A DNA stretch of 45,822 bases from assembly GCA_016931115.1 (NCBI GenBank), contig JAFGFM010000061.1:1-45822 (forward strand), in the 5' to 3' direction. The notes under the pieces are model-generated. The model was not told where the DNA came from, searched no databases, and was given only the letters and a program-made list of their open reading frames with translations. Positions within the stretch are counted from its first letter, which is position 1. Each line of letters starts with the position of its first letter. Of this stretch, positions 1 through 9,209 are shown piece after piece. The stretch comes from Deltaproteobacteria bacterium (GTDB taxonomy: Bacteria > Desulfobacterota > DSM-4660 > Desulfatiglandales > HGW-15). Made by a program: the position numbers and the translations under genes.

Positions 1-500
1 ACAAACAAGGTTTATGATGCCAATACCACTGCAACAGTAGACACCACTGGTGTAACTGGATGGATATCAGGGGATACTGTAACTGTTACTTCCTCAGGAG
101 AGTTTGACAATAAAAATGTGGGAACAGGCAAGACTGTTACCCTTACAAGCAGTTATGGCGGGGCTGATTCGGGTAACTACTCAATTACAGATCAGGCCTC
201 CACAACAGCCAATATTACCCAGAGAGCAATCACAATCTCAGGTATTACTGCTGCGAACAAGGTTTATGATGCCAATGACACAGCAACAGTATACACCACC
301 GCTGCAGGAGGCTGGCTTGCTGGGGACACAGTGACAGTTTCCTCTTCAGGTCTGTTTGATAATAAAAATGTAGGGACGGGTAAGACAGTTAACCTTACCA
401 GTAGCTATGGTGGAGCAGATTTAGGTAACTACTTAATAACTAATCAGGCATCCACAACCGCGAACATCACGCAAAAAGCATTGACCGCGTCCTACACCGG
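1..500 (+). repeat. In-gene tandem repeat, period 252 then 249 bp
   Basis: The coding DNA repeats itself: a block starting AACAAGGTTTATGATGCCAA at about base 4 recurs at about 256 with close nucleotide identity, and a more diverged copy begins at about 505. These are the DNA copies of the YDG protein modules. Confidence 0.85.
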
Positions 501-1650
501 AATAAACAAGGTGTATGATGGCACTACAAATGCCCAGGTAACAGCCTCTTCGGCTGATATTATTGCAGGCGATATTATAAATTTCAGTCAAAATGCACAT
601 TTTACAAACAAGGATGCAGGGATTGGAAAAAACATAAACGTTACAAATATCGACCTGTTAGGAATCGATTCAGCAAACTACAACCTGCAAAATATCACAG
701 CTACTGCCACGGCTAATATTACACCTGCCCTGCTGACTGTAACTGCCAGTGATGACACCAGGATTTTTAATAATGTTCAATACAGCGGTGGAAATGGCGT
801 AACATATGCCGGTTTTGCAAATAATGAGACCTCTTCTGTGCTGAATGGAACACTTGAATATGGCGGGACAAGCCAGGGCGCAGTTAACCCTGGTCTGTAT
901 GATATTGTTCCCTTTGGTCTGACATCGAACAATTATGATATTAACTTTATAAGCGGCCTTCTTGAAATTATCAGTGATACGAATGTGACAATTGACATGA
1001 TTTCAAGAGACAGACAAAACGGCATTAACAGTACCGGCCAGGATCAGGCCACTCAATCGGGTGGTTCATTTACCTCCTTGCTTGGGCCGGGATCAGGTAG
1101 TTCGGTAATGACGGGTTATGCCAGTTTTGAAGTTATGGCCCTTGACATTACAGAAACCGGAGCACTTTCTCTCTCATCAGAAAGCGGAACCACGATGGTA
1201 AACTTTACACCCACCCGAGAAGGTGGAAGCATTATGAATAGCGGAGGAGCTTCATCTGGTGAAATGAAAACTATCATAGATTCATTGCCTGTTTTTGAAC
1301 AGAATGGCCTATCTGGGCCTGTCTGGATCAAGAGCTATACAATTAGCAAGGGCAATCAGGCACTATCGGCAGCACCATTTAATGGTACAGAGATGGAAAC
1401 TCCTCCCGGATACGGGATGCCGGAAAAAGAATATCCATTTACACTTACCATGCAGGATGGAATGTCTGTTCAGTATACTGCGGGTATTACTGATGAAGGA
1501 TATATGGTCATCAGCTTTTCTTCATCTCCGGGTGGTGTGGATATTGAAAAAATATTACTGATGGGAATGACTGTTGTTGAGAAAGAGACGAAGAAGAAAG
1601 CAGATGAAATCAGGGGTGTTGTTATTATCAAAAGGAATAGATCCATATAA
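1..1650 (+). CDS. YDG/MBG-repeat surface adhesin, 3' part (5' end outside window)
   Basis: The frame is open from base 1, so this is the C-terminal 549 residues of a larger protein. It holds tandem YDG-type modules that begin with NKVYDA or NKVYDG near bases 1, 253 and 502 (84- then 83-residue spacing). An MBG-like module follows at about 725-990, starting around LLTVTASDDTR. The last 200 residues are not repetitive, lack a membrane anchor and end in a basic tail. YDG and MBG modules are known from filamentous-haemagglutinin-like, secreted or surface adhesins. I infer an extracellular stalk or adhesin role; partner and secretion route are outside the window. A GTG at 118 lies inside the repeat and is not the start. 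Confidence 0.8.
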   Translation, partial: TNKVYDANTTATVDTTGVTGWISGDTVTVTSSGEFDNKNVGTGKTVTLTSSYGGADSGNYSITDQASTTANITQRAITISGITAANKVYDANDTATVYTTAAGGWLAGDTVTVSSSGLFDNKNVGTGKTVNLTSSYGGADLGNYLITNQASTTANITQKALTASYTGINKVYDGTTNAQVTASSADIIAGDIINFSQNAHFTNKDAGIGKNINVTNIDLLGIDSANYNLQNITATATANITPALLTVTASDDTRIFNNVQYSGGNGVTYAGFANNETSSVLNGTLEYGGTSQGAVNPGLYDIVPFGLTSNNYDINFISGLLEIISDTNVTIDMISRDRQNGINSTGQDQATQSGGSFTSLLGPGSGSSVMTGYASFEVMALDITETGALSLSSESGTTMVNFTPTREGGSIMNSGGASSGEMKTIIDSLPVFEQNGLSGPVWIKSYTISKGNQALSAAPFNGTEMETPPGYGMPEKEYPFTLTMQDGMSVQYTAGITDEGYMVISFSSSPGGVDIEKILLMGMTVVEKETKKKADEIRGVVIIKRNRSI

Positions 1651-1660
1651 ACTTATTATT

Positions 1661-1693
1661 AAAGCGTTCCCATGATCACCGTGGGAACGCTTT
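1661..1693 (+). terminator. Hairpin after the adhesin gene
   Basis: A perfect 12-bp stem (AAAGCGTTCCCA / TGGGAACGCTTT) with a 9-nt loop starts 11 nt after the stop codon. The U-tract after it is short, so termination efficiency is uncertain. Confidence 0.65.
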
Positions 1694-1774
1694 GATTTGA
1701 TGCTCATCATCTCATGGTCAAAAAATGATAAATACTCTTAATAATATGACACCTGATTTTTTTTAATCACCCAT

Positions 1775-1814
1775 AAAAAAACAAGGCGGTTAAAGATGAT
1801 AACCTTTAACCGCC
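1775..1814 (-). terminator. Rho-independent terminator of the 1864-3225 transporter
   Basis: A perfect 11-bp stem (GGCGGTTAAAG / CTTTAACCGCC, 1785-1795 and 1804-1814) is followed on the minus strand by a run of T (the A run at 1775-1781). It lies just past the transporter stop codon. Confidence 0.85.
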
Positions 1815-1863
1815 CTGATATTACTGACCTAAATGTACTTAAGCCAAAACATTTATGGTGCTA

Positions 1864-3225
1864 TTATTTGGCTACGATTTCGTTCTGCATCCGTTGGATA
1901 TCTGTATCTTTAATCCTGTAGCCGGCATAAAAAATAATCGCCGCAAGAATGCTGGTTATGGCCGGGGCATAAACCATGATGGTGCGGATACCATTTGCGA
2001 CCTCCGGTGTAGGCTCAGCACCACCGATATACCCGATCATTGCTAGGCCTGTTATTATGATGCCTCTTCCGATCAGCAATCCGAATTTTATAGGCAGCAT
2101 CATCATGGACATGGTAAACCCCAGGATATTTTTACCGGTTTTCCACTCCCCGTACACTGACGTATCCACAAACAGGGCGCCTACCATGGCCTGTGAGGCA
2201 CATGCTATCATGGCGGCAATGGTAAAGATGATTGTAAAACTCCAGGAGTTCGTATCTATAAAGGCCACTGAAAAATAGACAAGGCCGCTTATAATGCAGG
2301 CGAGTCCGTAGGCATGACGTTTACCAATTTTAACGCCGATCCATGGGGAGGCAAAGGCGCCCAGGAGTGTTCCGATACCGTTGCCAAGAATAAAGATCCA
2401 AAGAAAACCTTCATTCCTCAATACATTATTAAAATAATAGGCGGCAAAGGATAAAATAAAGAAAAGACAGGTATTTCTGAATGTTTCGCCAAGAATAAGA
2501 AATAAAAGAGGCGGGTTTTTAAAAACAAGCCCAACCATTTCCCCTACGCTCTTCTTATCAGGCGCTACTGTCTCCGCGGGAGAGGTTTCACTTTCGGCTG
2601 CTTTAGTGTTAGCAGACATCTTGTACAGATATAAATATCCGAGTATCATCACGATACCGAAAATGAGTATAGTGACGGAAAAACCATAGACCAGGCCGAT
2701 GCCCGCAGTAAAAATCGGCACCATTTTTGCGCCGGTGAATGAAAACAGGAGATTTCCAGCTGATTGCCCCTGTGCCCTGCTGCTGGAAAGGATTGTCCTT
2801 TCATCGGAATTTTGCGTTATGCTCCCCATCAGGCCGCCGATCGCACCGTAACCCACATTCCAGAAAAGATGACTCACAAGAAAACCGATAATAATGATCG
2901 CAGCCGCAAGAGACTCGCTCCCGACCTTGGAAAACTGAAAGAGAAACAGGACAACAACAAGTGGAGGGGCGATAATGAGCCATGATCGGTATTTCCCGCC
3001 AAACTTAAATGAGACCCTCTGAAGGACAACACCGGCAAGAAAGGCGAACACGATATCACCGATACCGGTTGCATATACGATCACGTTACCGGTGAACATT
3101 GAGAACTTGGCATAATCGGTAAGAAATAGAGTAAAAAAGTAAACCTCCATACAGACCAGCAGGGTAAAACACAGATCCCCGATTCCATAGGTATAAAGCA
3201 GGGATTTCTTCAGTTTTTCGGTCAT
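1864..3225 (-). CDS. GPH-family (MFS_2) cation/glycoside symporter
   Basis: A 453-residue polytopic membrane protein with about 12 hydrophobic segments. The N-terminus, with YGIGDLCFTLL and the TDYAKF region, is typical of the glycoside-pentoside-hexuronide:cation symporter group (MFS_2). Members import sugars, glycosides or related solutes with H+ or Na+. A charged central loop (about residues 205-230) divides the two six-helix halves. The start is supported by GGAGG 6 nt upstream of the ATG. The next gene upstream (3413-4783) is a second, diverged member of the same family in the same direction, so the two may be co-transcribed. The substrate cannot be told from sequence. Confidence 0.85.
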   Translation of the reverse strand: MTEKLKKSLLYTYGIGDLCFTLLVCMEVYFFTLFLTDYAKFSMFTGNVIVYATGIGDIVFAFLAGVVLQRVSFKFGGKYRSWLIIAPPLVVVLFLFQFSKVGSESLAAAIIIIGFLVSHLFWNVGYGAIGGLMGSITQNSDERTILSSSRAQGQSAGNLLFSFTGAKMVPIFTAGIGLVYGFSVTILIFGIVMILGYLYLYKMSANTKAAESETSPAETVAPDKKSVGEMVGLVFKNPPLLFLILGETFRNTCLFFILSFAAYYFNNVLRNEGFLWIFILGNGIGTLLGAFASPWIGVKIGKRHAYGLACIISGLVYFSVAFIDTNSWSFTIIFTIAAMIACASQAMVGALFVDTSVYGEWKTGKNILGFTMSMMMLPIKFGLLIGRGIIITGLAMIGYIGGAEPTPEVANGIRTIMVYAPAITSILAAIIFYAGYRIKDTDIQRMQNEIVAK

Positions 3226-3300
3226 AACGCCTCCTTCATGAATGTAAAAAATTATTAAGTCAGTTTTTTCTAATTATTAAGGATTTATCGGAACAGATAA

Positions 3301-3326
3301 TTGACAAGATTATATCGGGTTGTCAA
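3301..3326. promoter_or_regulatory. Inverted repeat, candidate operator upstream of the 1864-3225 transporter
   Basis: TTGACAA (3301-3307) and TTGTCAA (3320-3326) form 7-bp arms around a 12-bp spacer, about 75-100 bp upstream of the transporter start. Each arm contains a -35-like hexamer. The symmetry suits a dimeric repressor. No cognate regulator gene is next to it. Confidence 0.4.
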
Positions 3327-3371
3327 GATAAACCTCCAAAAAATGTTGAAGCAAAAAGGGGTTTTATAATT

Positions 3372-3413
3372 TTGAATCTTCAATCTTGAATCTTCAATTT
3401 TTGATTTTGAATT
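3372..3413. repeat. 7-bp-period array, TTSAATC units
   Basis: Six contiguous heptamers: TTGAATC, TTCAATC, TTGAATC, TTCAATT, TTTGATT, TTGAATT. The array spans 42 bp exactly and its last base is the first base of the (reverse) stop codon of the 3413-4783 gene. It is one of five such arrays in the window. Confidence 0.75.
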
Positions 3414-4783
3414 TATTCCTGCCCCCTTTTTTTCCGATTTTCAGCCATATAAAATGCCACTTTATCATCGGTAAGGTCATAGAATAAAAATACAAAACCC
3501 GCGATCAGGTAACATACTGCAGGTAGATATGCTATTAGATTCATAAGGTTCTCTACAAATTCGGGTGTTGTCTCCATATTGGCCACAAAACCGATATATG
3601 CCAGAAATGAATTTAAAAGTGTAAGGGCTATAGCCATACCTATTTTTACTGGCATTGTATACATGGACATGATAAGGGCGCTTGCATTTTTCCCTGTTTT
3701 ATACAAGCCATATTCCGCAGCATCCATGTACATTGCCTGTCTTATAGGCATGGGGAGGTAAACCACAAGGTTTGTGCAGCAGATAATGGAGGTATAGATA
3801 ATCGGGCTATTCGCTCCATACATACGCAGGATAATATAACCCAAAATACCAACAAAGGCCGTGTAGATACATATACCTTTTTTCCCTACCTTTTTAGTAA
3901 TGGCTGGTGCTATCAATGAGCTTACAAGAATTGCGCTGGCTGAATAAAGTGGATAGATCTGCATCCATGAATCATCACCAGAAACATATTTGAAGTAGTA
4001 TACTGCTACAGATGTAAGTCCGAATATGGCAATATCCTTAAAGGTATCGGCGATCATTATCAGCACAAGGGGCCTGTTGCCAATTATCTGCATGAGCATC
4101 TCACGCCATGTTAGAATATTTGAAGGTTTTAATTTTTTATCAGGATCATAACGATCATATTCTTTTGTCCTGAAGAACAGGTTCCAGTAACCTAATACCT
4201 GTAATGCCGCAAGCATAATAACAGTTAAAAAAAACCCCAGCGACTCGCCATAGTTGTCATTTAATGAATTCAACACCCATACAACAACAATACTGAATAT
4301 GATCTGTGAACCATACTGGTATTGGATGTTTCTTGCTGAGAGTTTTGCCCTGTCATTTGTATTGCCGGACAACACAGAGATAAGACCGAGCTGGGCATTA
4401 AAGGCAAAATTAAGGCTGATATGGGCCAGTAAGTATGCTGAACCCAGATAAAACATCTTAAGCCAGTAGCTTACAGATGGTATGTTTGTAAAGGTAATTG
4501 TAAAAAACACGAAGGTGGAAATGGGCAGAAACAGGAGCCATGACCTGAACTGGCCCCACCTGAATTGTGTCTTTTGTATTACTGCCCCTCCCACAGGCAC
4601 GGATACTGCGTCTATAATATGGGTTATAAGCATGAAAATAGCCAGATGAGCAGGGTTGATAAGCGCAACATCTGTCATGAAATAGCTGTAGTAATAGATT
4701 GCTACCAGCATCATCATGTTGAAGGTCATGGTGGAGATGCCATAGCTGTGGATAACAAATGAGGGAAGCCTTTTTTCAATCAT
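3413..4783 (-). CDS. GPH-family (MFS_2) symporter, second copy
   Basis: A 456-residue, about 12-helix transporter that aligns along its whole length with the 1864-3225 protein, though clearly diverged. It shares the N-terminal YGI segment, the TGKNASALIMSMYTMPVK region (TGKNILGFTMSMMMLPIK in the other copy) and the C-terminal pair of helices. It is divergent from the nitrilase-family gene at 4946, with a 162-bp shared upstream region. The pairing suggests uptake of a solute whose amide or nitrile is then hydrolysed, but that is inference. Confidence 0.85.
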   Translation of the reverse strand: MIEKRLPSFVIHSYGISTMTFNMMMLVAIYYYSYFMTDVALINPAHLAIFMLITHIIDAVSVPVGGAVIQKTQFRWGQFRSWLLFLPISTFVFFTITFTNIPSVSYWLKMFYLGSAYLLAHISLNFAFNAQLGLISVLSGNTNDRAKLSARNIQYQYGSQIIFSIVVVWVLNSLNDNYGESLGFFLTVIMLAALQVLGYWNLFFRTKEYDRYDPDKKLKPSNILTWREMLMQIIGNRPLVLIMIADTFKDIAIFGLTSVAVYYFKYVSGDDSWMQIYPLYSASAILVSSLIAPAITKKVGKKGICIYTAFVGILGYIILRMYGANSPIIYTSIICCTNLVVYLPMPIRQAMYMDAAEYGLYKTGKNASALIMSMYTMPVKIGMAIALTLLNSFLAYIGFVANMETTPEFVENLMNLIAYLPAVCYLIAGFVFLFYDLTDDKVAFYMAENRKKRGQE

Positions 4784-4945
4784 TCTTTTGATCTCCAGAA
4801 AGGTTTTATTATATGCTGAATAGTGCCTTTAAAGCATTTCTAGACTATGCAGTTATTTTTCTCAAGACAATAATTTTTAAAAGAGTTACAAACCTGCATA
4901 TCATCCTCTTAGCAGAAACCATATTATATACGCAGGAGTAAAAAT

Positions 4946-5740
4946 ATGCTTACAGGCATTTATCAGAATAATCCGCGTTTTGGCGAAATTACAAAAAATC
5001 TTGAGCAGGCAATAAAGACAATGGAGGGCATAAAGGTCGACCTGATGGTACTCCCGGAGCTGTTTGCCACAGGCTACCAGTTTACCTCGATAAGTGAACT
5101 TGAAGGGCTTGCCGAGAAGATCCCTGATGGGCCAACCTGTGATGCACTGATCAGATATGCACGAAATAACAATCTTTATATAGTATTTGGCATTGCAGAA
5201 AAAGATAATGGTAAATTTTACAACTCCGCTGCGCTTGTTGGCCCTGATGGCCTTGCCGGTCTTTACAGGAAGAGTCATCTATTTTATGAGGAAAAACTCT
5301 TTTTTACCCCTGGTGACACAGGGTTCAATGTGTATGATATCGGTTCTGCAAGGGTGGGTATCATGATCTGTTATGACTGGTGGTTTCCAGAGGCGGCAAG
5401 GACCCTTGCCTTAAAAGGTGCAGACGTTATCTGCCACCCTGCAAACCTTGTCCTTACCGGGTGCCACAGGGCCATGACAACCCGATCCCTTGAAAACGCG
5501 GTCTACTCTGTTACTGCAAACCGTATCGGCGCTGAGAAGCGGGGCAATAAGTCTGAATTAAGATTTACAGGTAAAAGCCAGATAGCGGACCCTAAAGGGG
5601 AGATAATTCTGTCGCTTGAAGCGAGTAAAGAGGGGATAGCTGTCATTGATATTGATGTTGAAAGGGCAAGGGATAAGGCTATAACATCCATGAATGACAG
5701 GTTTTACGACAGAAGGCCGGAGCTTTATAAAATTATCTGA
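4946..5740 (+). CDS. Carbon-nitrogen hydrolase (nitrilase superfamily)
   Basis: A 264-residue single-domain enzyme with the complete nitrilase-superfamily triad: Glu38 (LPELFATGY), Lys109 (LYRKSHLF) and Cys142 (MICYDWWFPE). These enzymes hydrolyse amides, carbamoyl groups or nitriles to acid plus ammonia in the cytoplasm. Length and the FPE motif after the Cys match omega-amidase or N-carbamoyl hydrolase branches; the exact substrate is not resolved. AGGAG about 8 nt upstream supports the ATG. It is divergent from two symporter genes, which may import its substrate. Its 3' end overlaps the end of the convergent metallo-beta-lactamase-fold gene by 8 bp. Confidence 0.9.
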   Translation: MLTGIYQNNPRFGEITKNLEQAIKTMEGIKVDLMVLPELFATGYQFTSISELEGLAEKIPDGPTCDALIRYARNNNLYIVFGIAEKDNGKFYNSAALVGPDGLAGLYRKSHLFYEEKLFFTPGDTGFNVYDIGSARVGIMICYDWWFPEAARTLALKGADVICHPANLVLTGCHRAMTTRSLENAVYSVTANRIGAEKRGNKSELRFTGKSQIADPKGEIILSLEASKEGIAVIDIDVERARDKAITSMNDRFYDRRPELYKII

Positions 5741-7268
5741 TCTTTCCTCTTACGCTTTTCACCACCCTGCCGGATGTCCTGTTTTTTGTAATTTTGATTT
5801 TTTCTACCCTGCCATCAGGGCGCGGTGAGTAGTATTCATCTGCGCTGGTAAGTAAAGGAAAATATTCACCGTTTATCTCTTCAAAAAGTTCAACCTGCAT
5901 GATCCCATTTTCAGGTCTCTCTATCTCTGCAATCCCTAAAAGACCATCTCTCTCTATAACTTTATAGGGGCCATTTTTGGATTTATATCCAATCATATTT
6001 CTTGACCAGTGCCGTATGTAGATGTCTGCATCAAATGGAAACAACTTACCCTTTACATGCTCAAACAGCTTTTCCCCATTTACGATGACCCTTTTACCTG
6101 AACTCAGCATGGGCCTTGTGGATGTGAGGTTATCAGGGTTGTGGGTGTAGATCATATTTTCAAAAGGCGCGTTTGCTATATCCGCATAATCTGTATGTAC
6201 AATGCTCTTTTTCGGCGCAATATCATGTATGACCACAGAACCTTTATATGCCTCCATTGCCCTTTCATATCTCTCCCTGCTCCAGGTGCGTTCAATAAAG
6301 TCGTTTATGTCGGCATATATAATGGCAGATTTCTCAAACTCATCGCGGCTTACCTTGTCAAAATGCTGGGGCCGGTAGGTCTCACAGAGCTCTTTCCAGA
6401 GTGAGGGCTTCCATACTGTGTCTGCGCTGTACAGGAGGCTGCTTTTTTTTGTCATAAATTTGAATGCAACCGATGGAAGGCCGTGCCATACAGATGATTT
6501 AATTGCACGTACAGTTAGACCTGCCTCATCATCATAAAAATCATTTTTTTCTTTTTCATAAAATGAGGTGGAGCTAAAGGGGTAATAGCTTGCTGGCTCA
6601 ACCCACTCACCTGAATCCTCATCCTTAAAGAGGAGCCTGGGCCTGTTTGCCCTGTGATTTATAAAGATCTTTGCCCGGTCAGGGCCTATTTCGTTTCCAT
6701 CAAGGTCTTCAATACAGTATCGGAATGTCCCGTCTTTATTATCTTTCAGATTTATAAAATATTTTTCCCTGGGGCCAATAATACATTCTTCAACCATAAC
6801 ATCATATGGGATATCCACTATTCTTTTTGAATCTATTGAAAGGGATCTTTCAAGGGCACCCTTGGAGTTCTTTCGATACTCTTCAAGGACAGGTTCGCAT
6901 GAAATAAGCCTGAGCCTCTCTTTTGAATGTGGATTATAAAAATTGAAAAGTACTATATCTGTAAACCATCTTTTATGGTCTTCATGGGAATGGGTACCGA
7001 AGATGCCTTTAATCCCGGCAATGCCCTTGTACCCCAGATAGGGGAAAACAGGAGAGCCGCATTCAAGCAGGTATACATGGCCGTTTACGGTTATCATATA
7101 CCCGCTGCTCTCTCCCATCATTGAGAAGGCGCTTGTATTCCCCACAACATCAATAATAATATCATGGCCCACAGTGCAGTATAGCTCCCTCAGGTTCAGA
7201 TAGATGGATGTCCTATTCAAAACCGCCTGAATTTTCCCATTTATCAGGTAAATACAAGGTAATTGCAA
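5733..7268 (-). CDS. Metallo-beta-lactamase-fold hydrolase, possible cyclic-nucleotide or nucleic-acid phosphodiesterase
   Basis: A 511-residue protein with a clear MBL metal motif, HSHEDH (His93, His95, Asp97, His98), after the beta-strand segment LLECGSPVF. Candidate later ligands are Asp in YSADTVW and His in VIHDI, IVHTD and THNPDN. It is longer than a minimal MBL enzyme, with an insert between metal motifs and a roughly 100-residue C-terminal extension. It lies 64 bp downstream of the adenylate cyclase on the same strand. One attractive but unproven role is therefore turnover of cyclic nucleotide; an RNase Z or lactonase-like role is equally allowed. The first possible start is a TTG (7268) with no good Shine-Dalgarno, so the N-terminus is uncertain. 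Confidence 0.7.
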   Translation of the reverse strand: MQLPCIYLINGKIQAVLNRTSIYLNLRELYCTVGHDIIIDVVGNTSAFSMMGESSGYMITVNGHVYLLECGSPVFPYLGYKGIAGIKGIFGTHSHEDHKRWFTDIVLFNFYNPHSKERLRLISCEPVLEEYRKNSKGALERSLSIDSKRIVDIPYDVMVEECIIGPREKYFINLKDNKDGTFRYCIEDLDGNEIGPDRAKIFINHRANRPRLLFKDEDSGEWVEPASYYPFSSTSFYEKEKNDFYDDEAGLTVRAIKSSVWHGLPSVAFKFMTKKSSLLYSADTVWKPSLWKELCETYRPQHFDKVSRDEFEKSAIIYADINDFIERTWSRERYERAMEAYKGSVVIHDIAPKKSIVHTDYADIANAPFENMIYTHNPDNLTSTRPMLSSGKRVIVNGEKLFEHVKGKLFPFDADIYIRHWSRNMIGYKSKNGPYKVIERDGLLGIAEIERPENGIMQVELFEEINGEYFPLLTSADEYYSPRPDGRVEKIKITKNRTSGRVVKSVRGKIR

Positions 7269-7332
7269 GTAAAATCTAAATACTGACAGATAAAATACAA
7301 AAAATGGTGGATATCATTAAGCCCTGCCAGCT

Positions 7333-9174
7333 TCAGAATGCCTTGAGGCACCTGACATTATAGGTGAGTACGGGGTTATGTATGCCTTTGACCATTATCT
7401 CCCCAATTTTATCAGCCTCAACAATATCCTGTACGCTGCTGTATGTCCTCTGGCTGATGAGTATCTGACCTGCCTTTGCATTTGATTCCAGCCGGGAGGC
7501 CACATTTACCTGGTTTCCGATTACTGTATAGTCAAGCTGCATCTCTGAACCAATATTTCCTACGGTCATAAACCCGGTGTTTATCCCTATGCCCATGCCG
7601 AATTCATAACCGAAATACCTCCAGTCTTTTTTCAATTCCTCAGTCTTTTTCTGCATTTCAATGCCCATCATGACCGCCCTCTGGGCATGATCGGCCATGG
7701 GTACAGGATCACCTAAAAAGATCAACAGGCCATCGCCAATTATCTTGTTCAGTGTGCCGTCATACCGGTATACGATCTTTGTCATTTCTGAGATATAGTT
7801 CTGAAGCAGGCTGAACAGCTCTTCAGGCTCAAGGTTATCGGTAAATGTGGAGAAGTTTCTGATATCAGTAAACATGACTGTCATCATCTTTCTCCTTGGT
7901 GTTGCCCAGAGGGTATCACTGTTCGATAAAATCTTTTCTGCAACATTTGGTGAGAGATATCTCCTGAGGTTATTATATTTATTGAGTTCATCAATCTGTC
8001 TTTTTACCTTTTCCTCAAGTCCTTCATTGAGGACAAGCAACTCTTTTCTTGCCTTATCAAGCTCCTGAGTCCTTTCATCCACCTTCTGTTCAAGGGTAAT
8101 GCTGTAATCCTCAAGCCGCGCCTTTGCCTCCTTAAGCTCTTCATTTACTATCTTCAGTTTATCATAGGCCTTGTTTCTAGCCTTGATATTCAGCCGGAGG
8201 TTGTTGATTGTATCCACAAGATGGGTCTCAGAATCCTGACCCTGCCTGCCTGCCCTGAATATCTGTAAGTTTCGTCTTAGCCATGAAAACCTGCCATAGG
8301 TAACATCAAGGACAAAATATGGAGAAGCAAATATCTCACCTTTTTTCAATATGATTCGGTCATCACCCCTGACAGTCTCAGTAATAAGTATAGCGCAGGG
8401 GTTTTTACCGTTTAACCGGTTGATTTCAAGCTCTGTGTATCTGCCAAGAAAAACCTCTTTTTCATTAAGCCTCTCTGACAACAGGACAATCTTTTTTCCA
8501 ACGCTTTTTCTCACCCTGTCTATGGGATCTGTAACCCATAAATTGCCATCTTCCATACTTGCGTTAAGGTTAAAACCCCTGAATTCAGGCTCTTCATTCA
8601 GAAGGATAACAGGGTTATATGATTTTAATGGTTGTTTAATATCTGCGGCTGGCAGGTTCCAAACCGTTGGTATTGTGGAAATGATACCTCTTCTGTATGA
8701 ATCAACAATAAATTCACGGTTAACATCTATATCACTGTGATATGAAACTTTGAGCAAGACCCTCATTTTTTTAAGGGTTTTATCATAGTATGGCGGGAGG
8801 ATTACCTCAATATCCTTTGTATCGTTGATATTATAGTTGAAAAAGGGCACCCTTTTATAACCGTCATCAGGCCCGGCAAAGAACCTTACCATATAATCGA
8901 ATCTTCCCCATGATTTCAGCATGGCAGAAGAAGAACCACAGTTAAAATAAAAAAATGGTTCTTCCGAAAGATCCTTTGCCCTTCTCATTATCCTGTGGAA
9001 ATTGTCATAGGTTGTCCACTCATCTTCATTTAAAAAAAATGATTCAGGAGTGTCATACCTGTCTGCAGGAAAAGGCAGGTCATTAAAGAGTGAAGGGTGT
9101 CCCCCTGTCTTTTTTTGAAGGTAGGAGTAAACAATGCTTATATTTCTGTTACTTATACAATCTGTTCTGCTCAT
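7333..9174 (-). CDS. Class III adenylate cyclase with N-terminal sensory region
   Basis: A 613-residue soluble protein. The last 185 residues are a full class III cyclase domain: metal-binding aspartates in FTDIRNF and GDGLLIFLGD, substrate-choosing Lys (TLNKIIGDG) and Asp (QLDYTVIG), which favour ATP over GTP, and the transition-state Asn/Arg of NVASR. All catalytic residues are present. Before it is a predicted coiled coil (about residues 320-410). The first 300 residues have no recognised domain and no membrane helix. I place the start at 9174, not at the upstream ATG (9201), because GAGGGG sits just before it and the sigma-54 promoter predicts transcription beginning near 9199. It heads an operon with the MBL-fold gene. 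Confidence 0.9.
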   Translation of the reverse strand: MSRTDCISNRNISIVYSYLQKKTGGHPSLFNDLPFPADRYDTPESFFLNEDEWTTYDNFHRIMRRAKDLSEEPFFYFNCGSSSAMLKSWGRFDYMVRFFAGPDDGYKRVPFFNYNINDTKDIEVILPPYYDKTLKKMRVLLKVSYHSDIDVNREFIVDSYRRGIISTIPTVWNLPAADIKQPLKSYNPVILLNEEPEFRGFNLNASMEDGNLWVTDPIDRVRKSVGKKIVLLSERLNEKEVFLGRYTELEINRLNGKNPCAILITETVRGDDRIILKKGEIFASPYFVLDVTYGRFSWLRRNLQIFRAGRQGQDSETHLVDTINNLRLNIKARNKAYDKLKIVNEELKEAKARLEDYSITLEQKVDERTQELDKARKELLVLNEGLEEKVKRQIDELNKYNNLRRYLSPNVAEKILSNSDTLWATPRRKMMTVMFTDIRNFSTFTDNLEPEELFSLLQNYISEMTKIVYRYDGTLNKIIGDGLLIFLGDPVPMADHAQRAVMMGIEMQKKTEELKKDWRYFGYEFGMGIGINTGFMTVGNIGSEMQLDYTVIGNQVNVASRLESNAKAGQILISQRTYSSVQDIVEADKIGEIMVKGIHNPVLTYNVRCLKAF

Positions 9175-9209
9175 TTTCCCCTCTGAATTGTAAAAATACA
9201 TGATGATTT

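Noticed and set aside
1-500. Tandem repeats considered as CRISPR or a mobile element
   Set aside because: Repeat length is 84 codons in frame, matching protein modules; there are no spacers and no transposase.
4813-4830. GGCAC...GC on the minus strand upstream of the second symporter
   Set aside because: The GG-GC spacing is 9, not 10, bp and the -12 box is poor; not a valid sigma-54 promoter.
9175-9201. Upstream ATG of the adenylate cyclase
   Set aside because: The predicted sigma-54 start falls on this codon, leaving no ribosome site, whereas ATG 9174 has GAGGGG in place.
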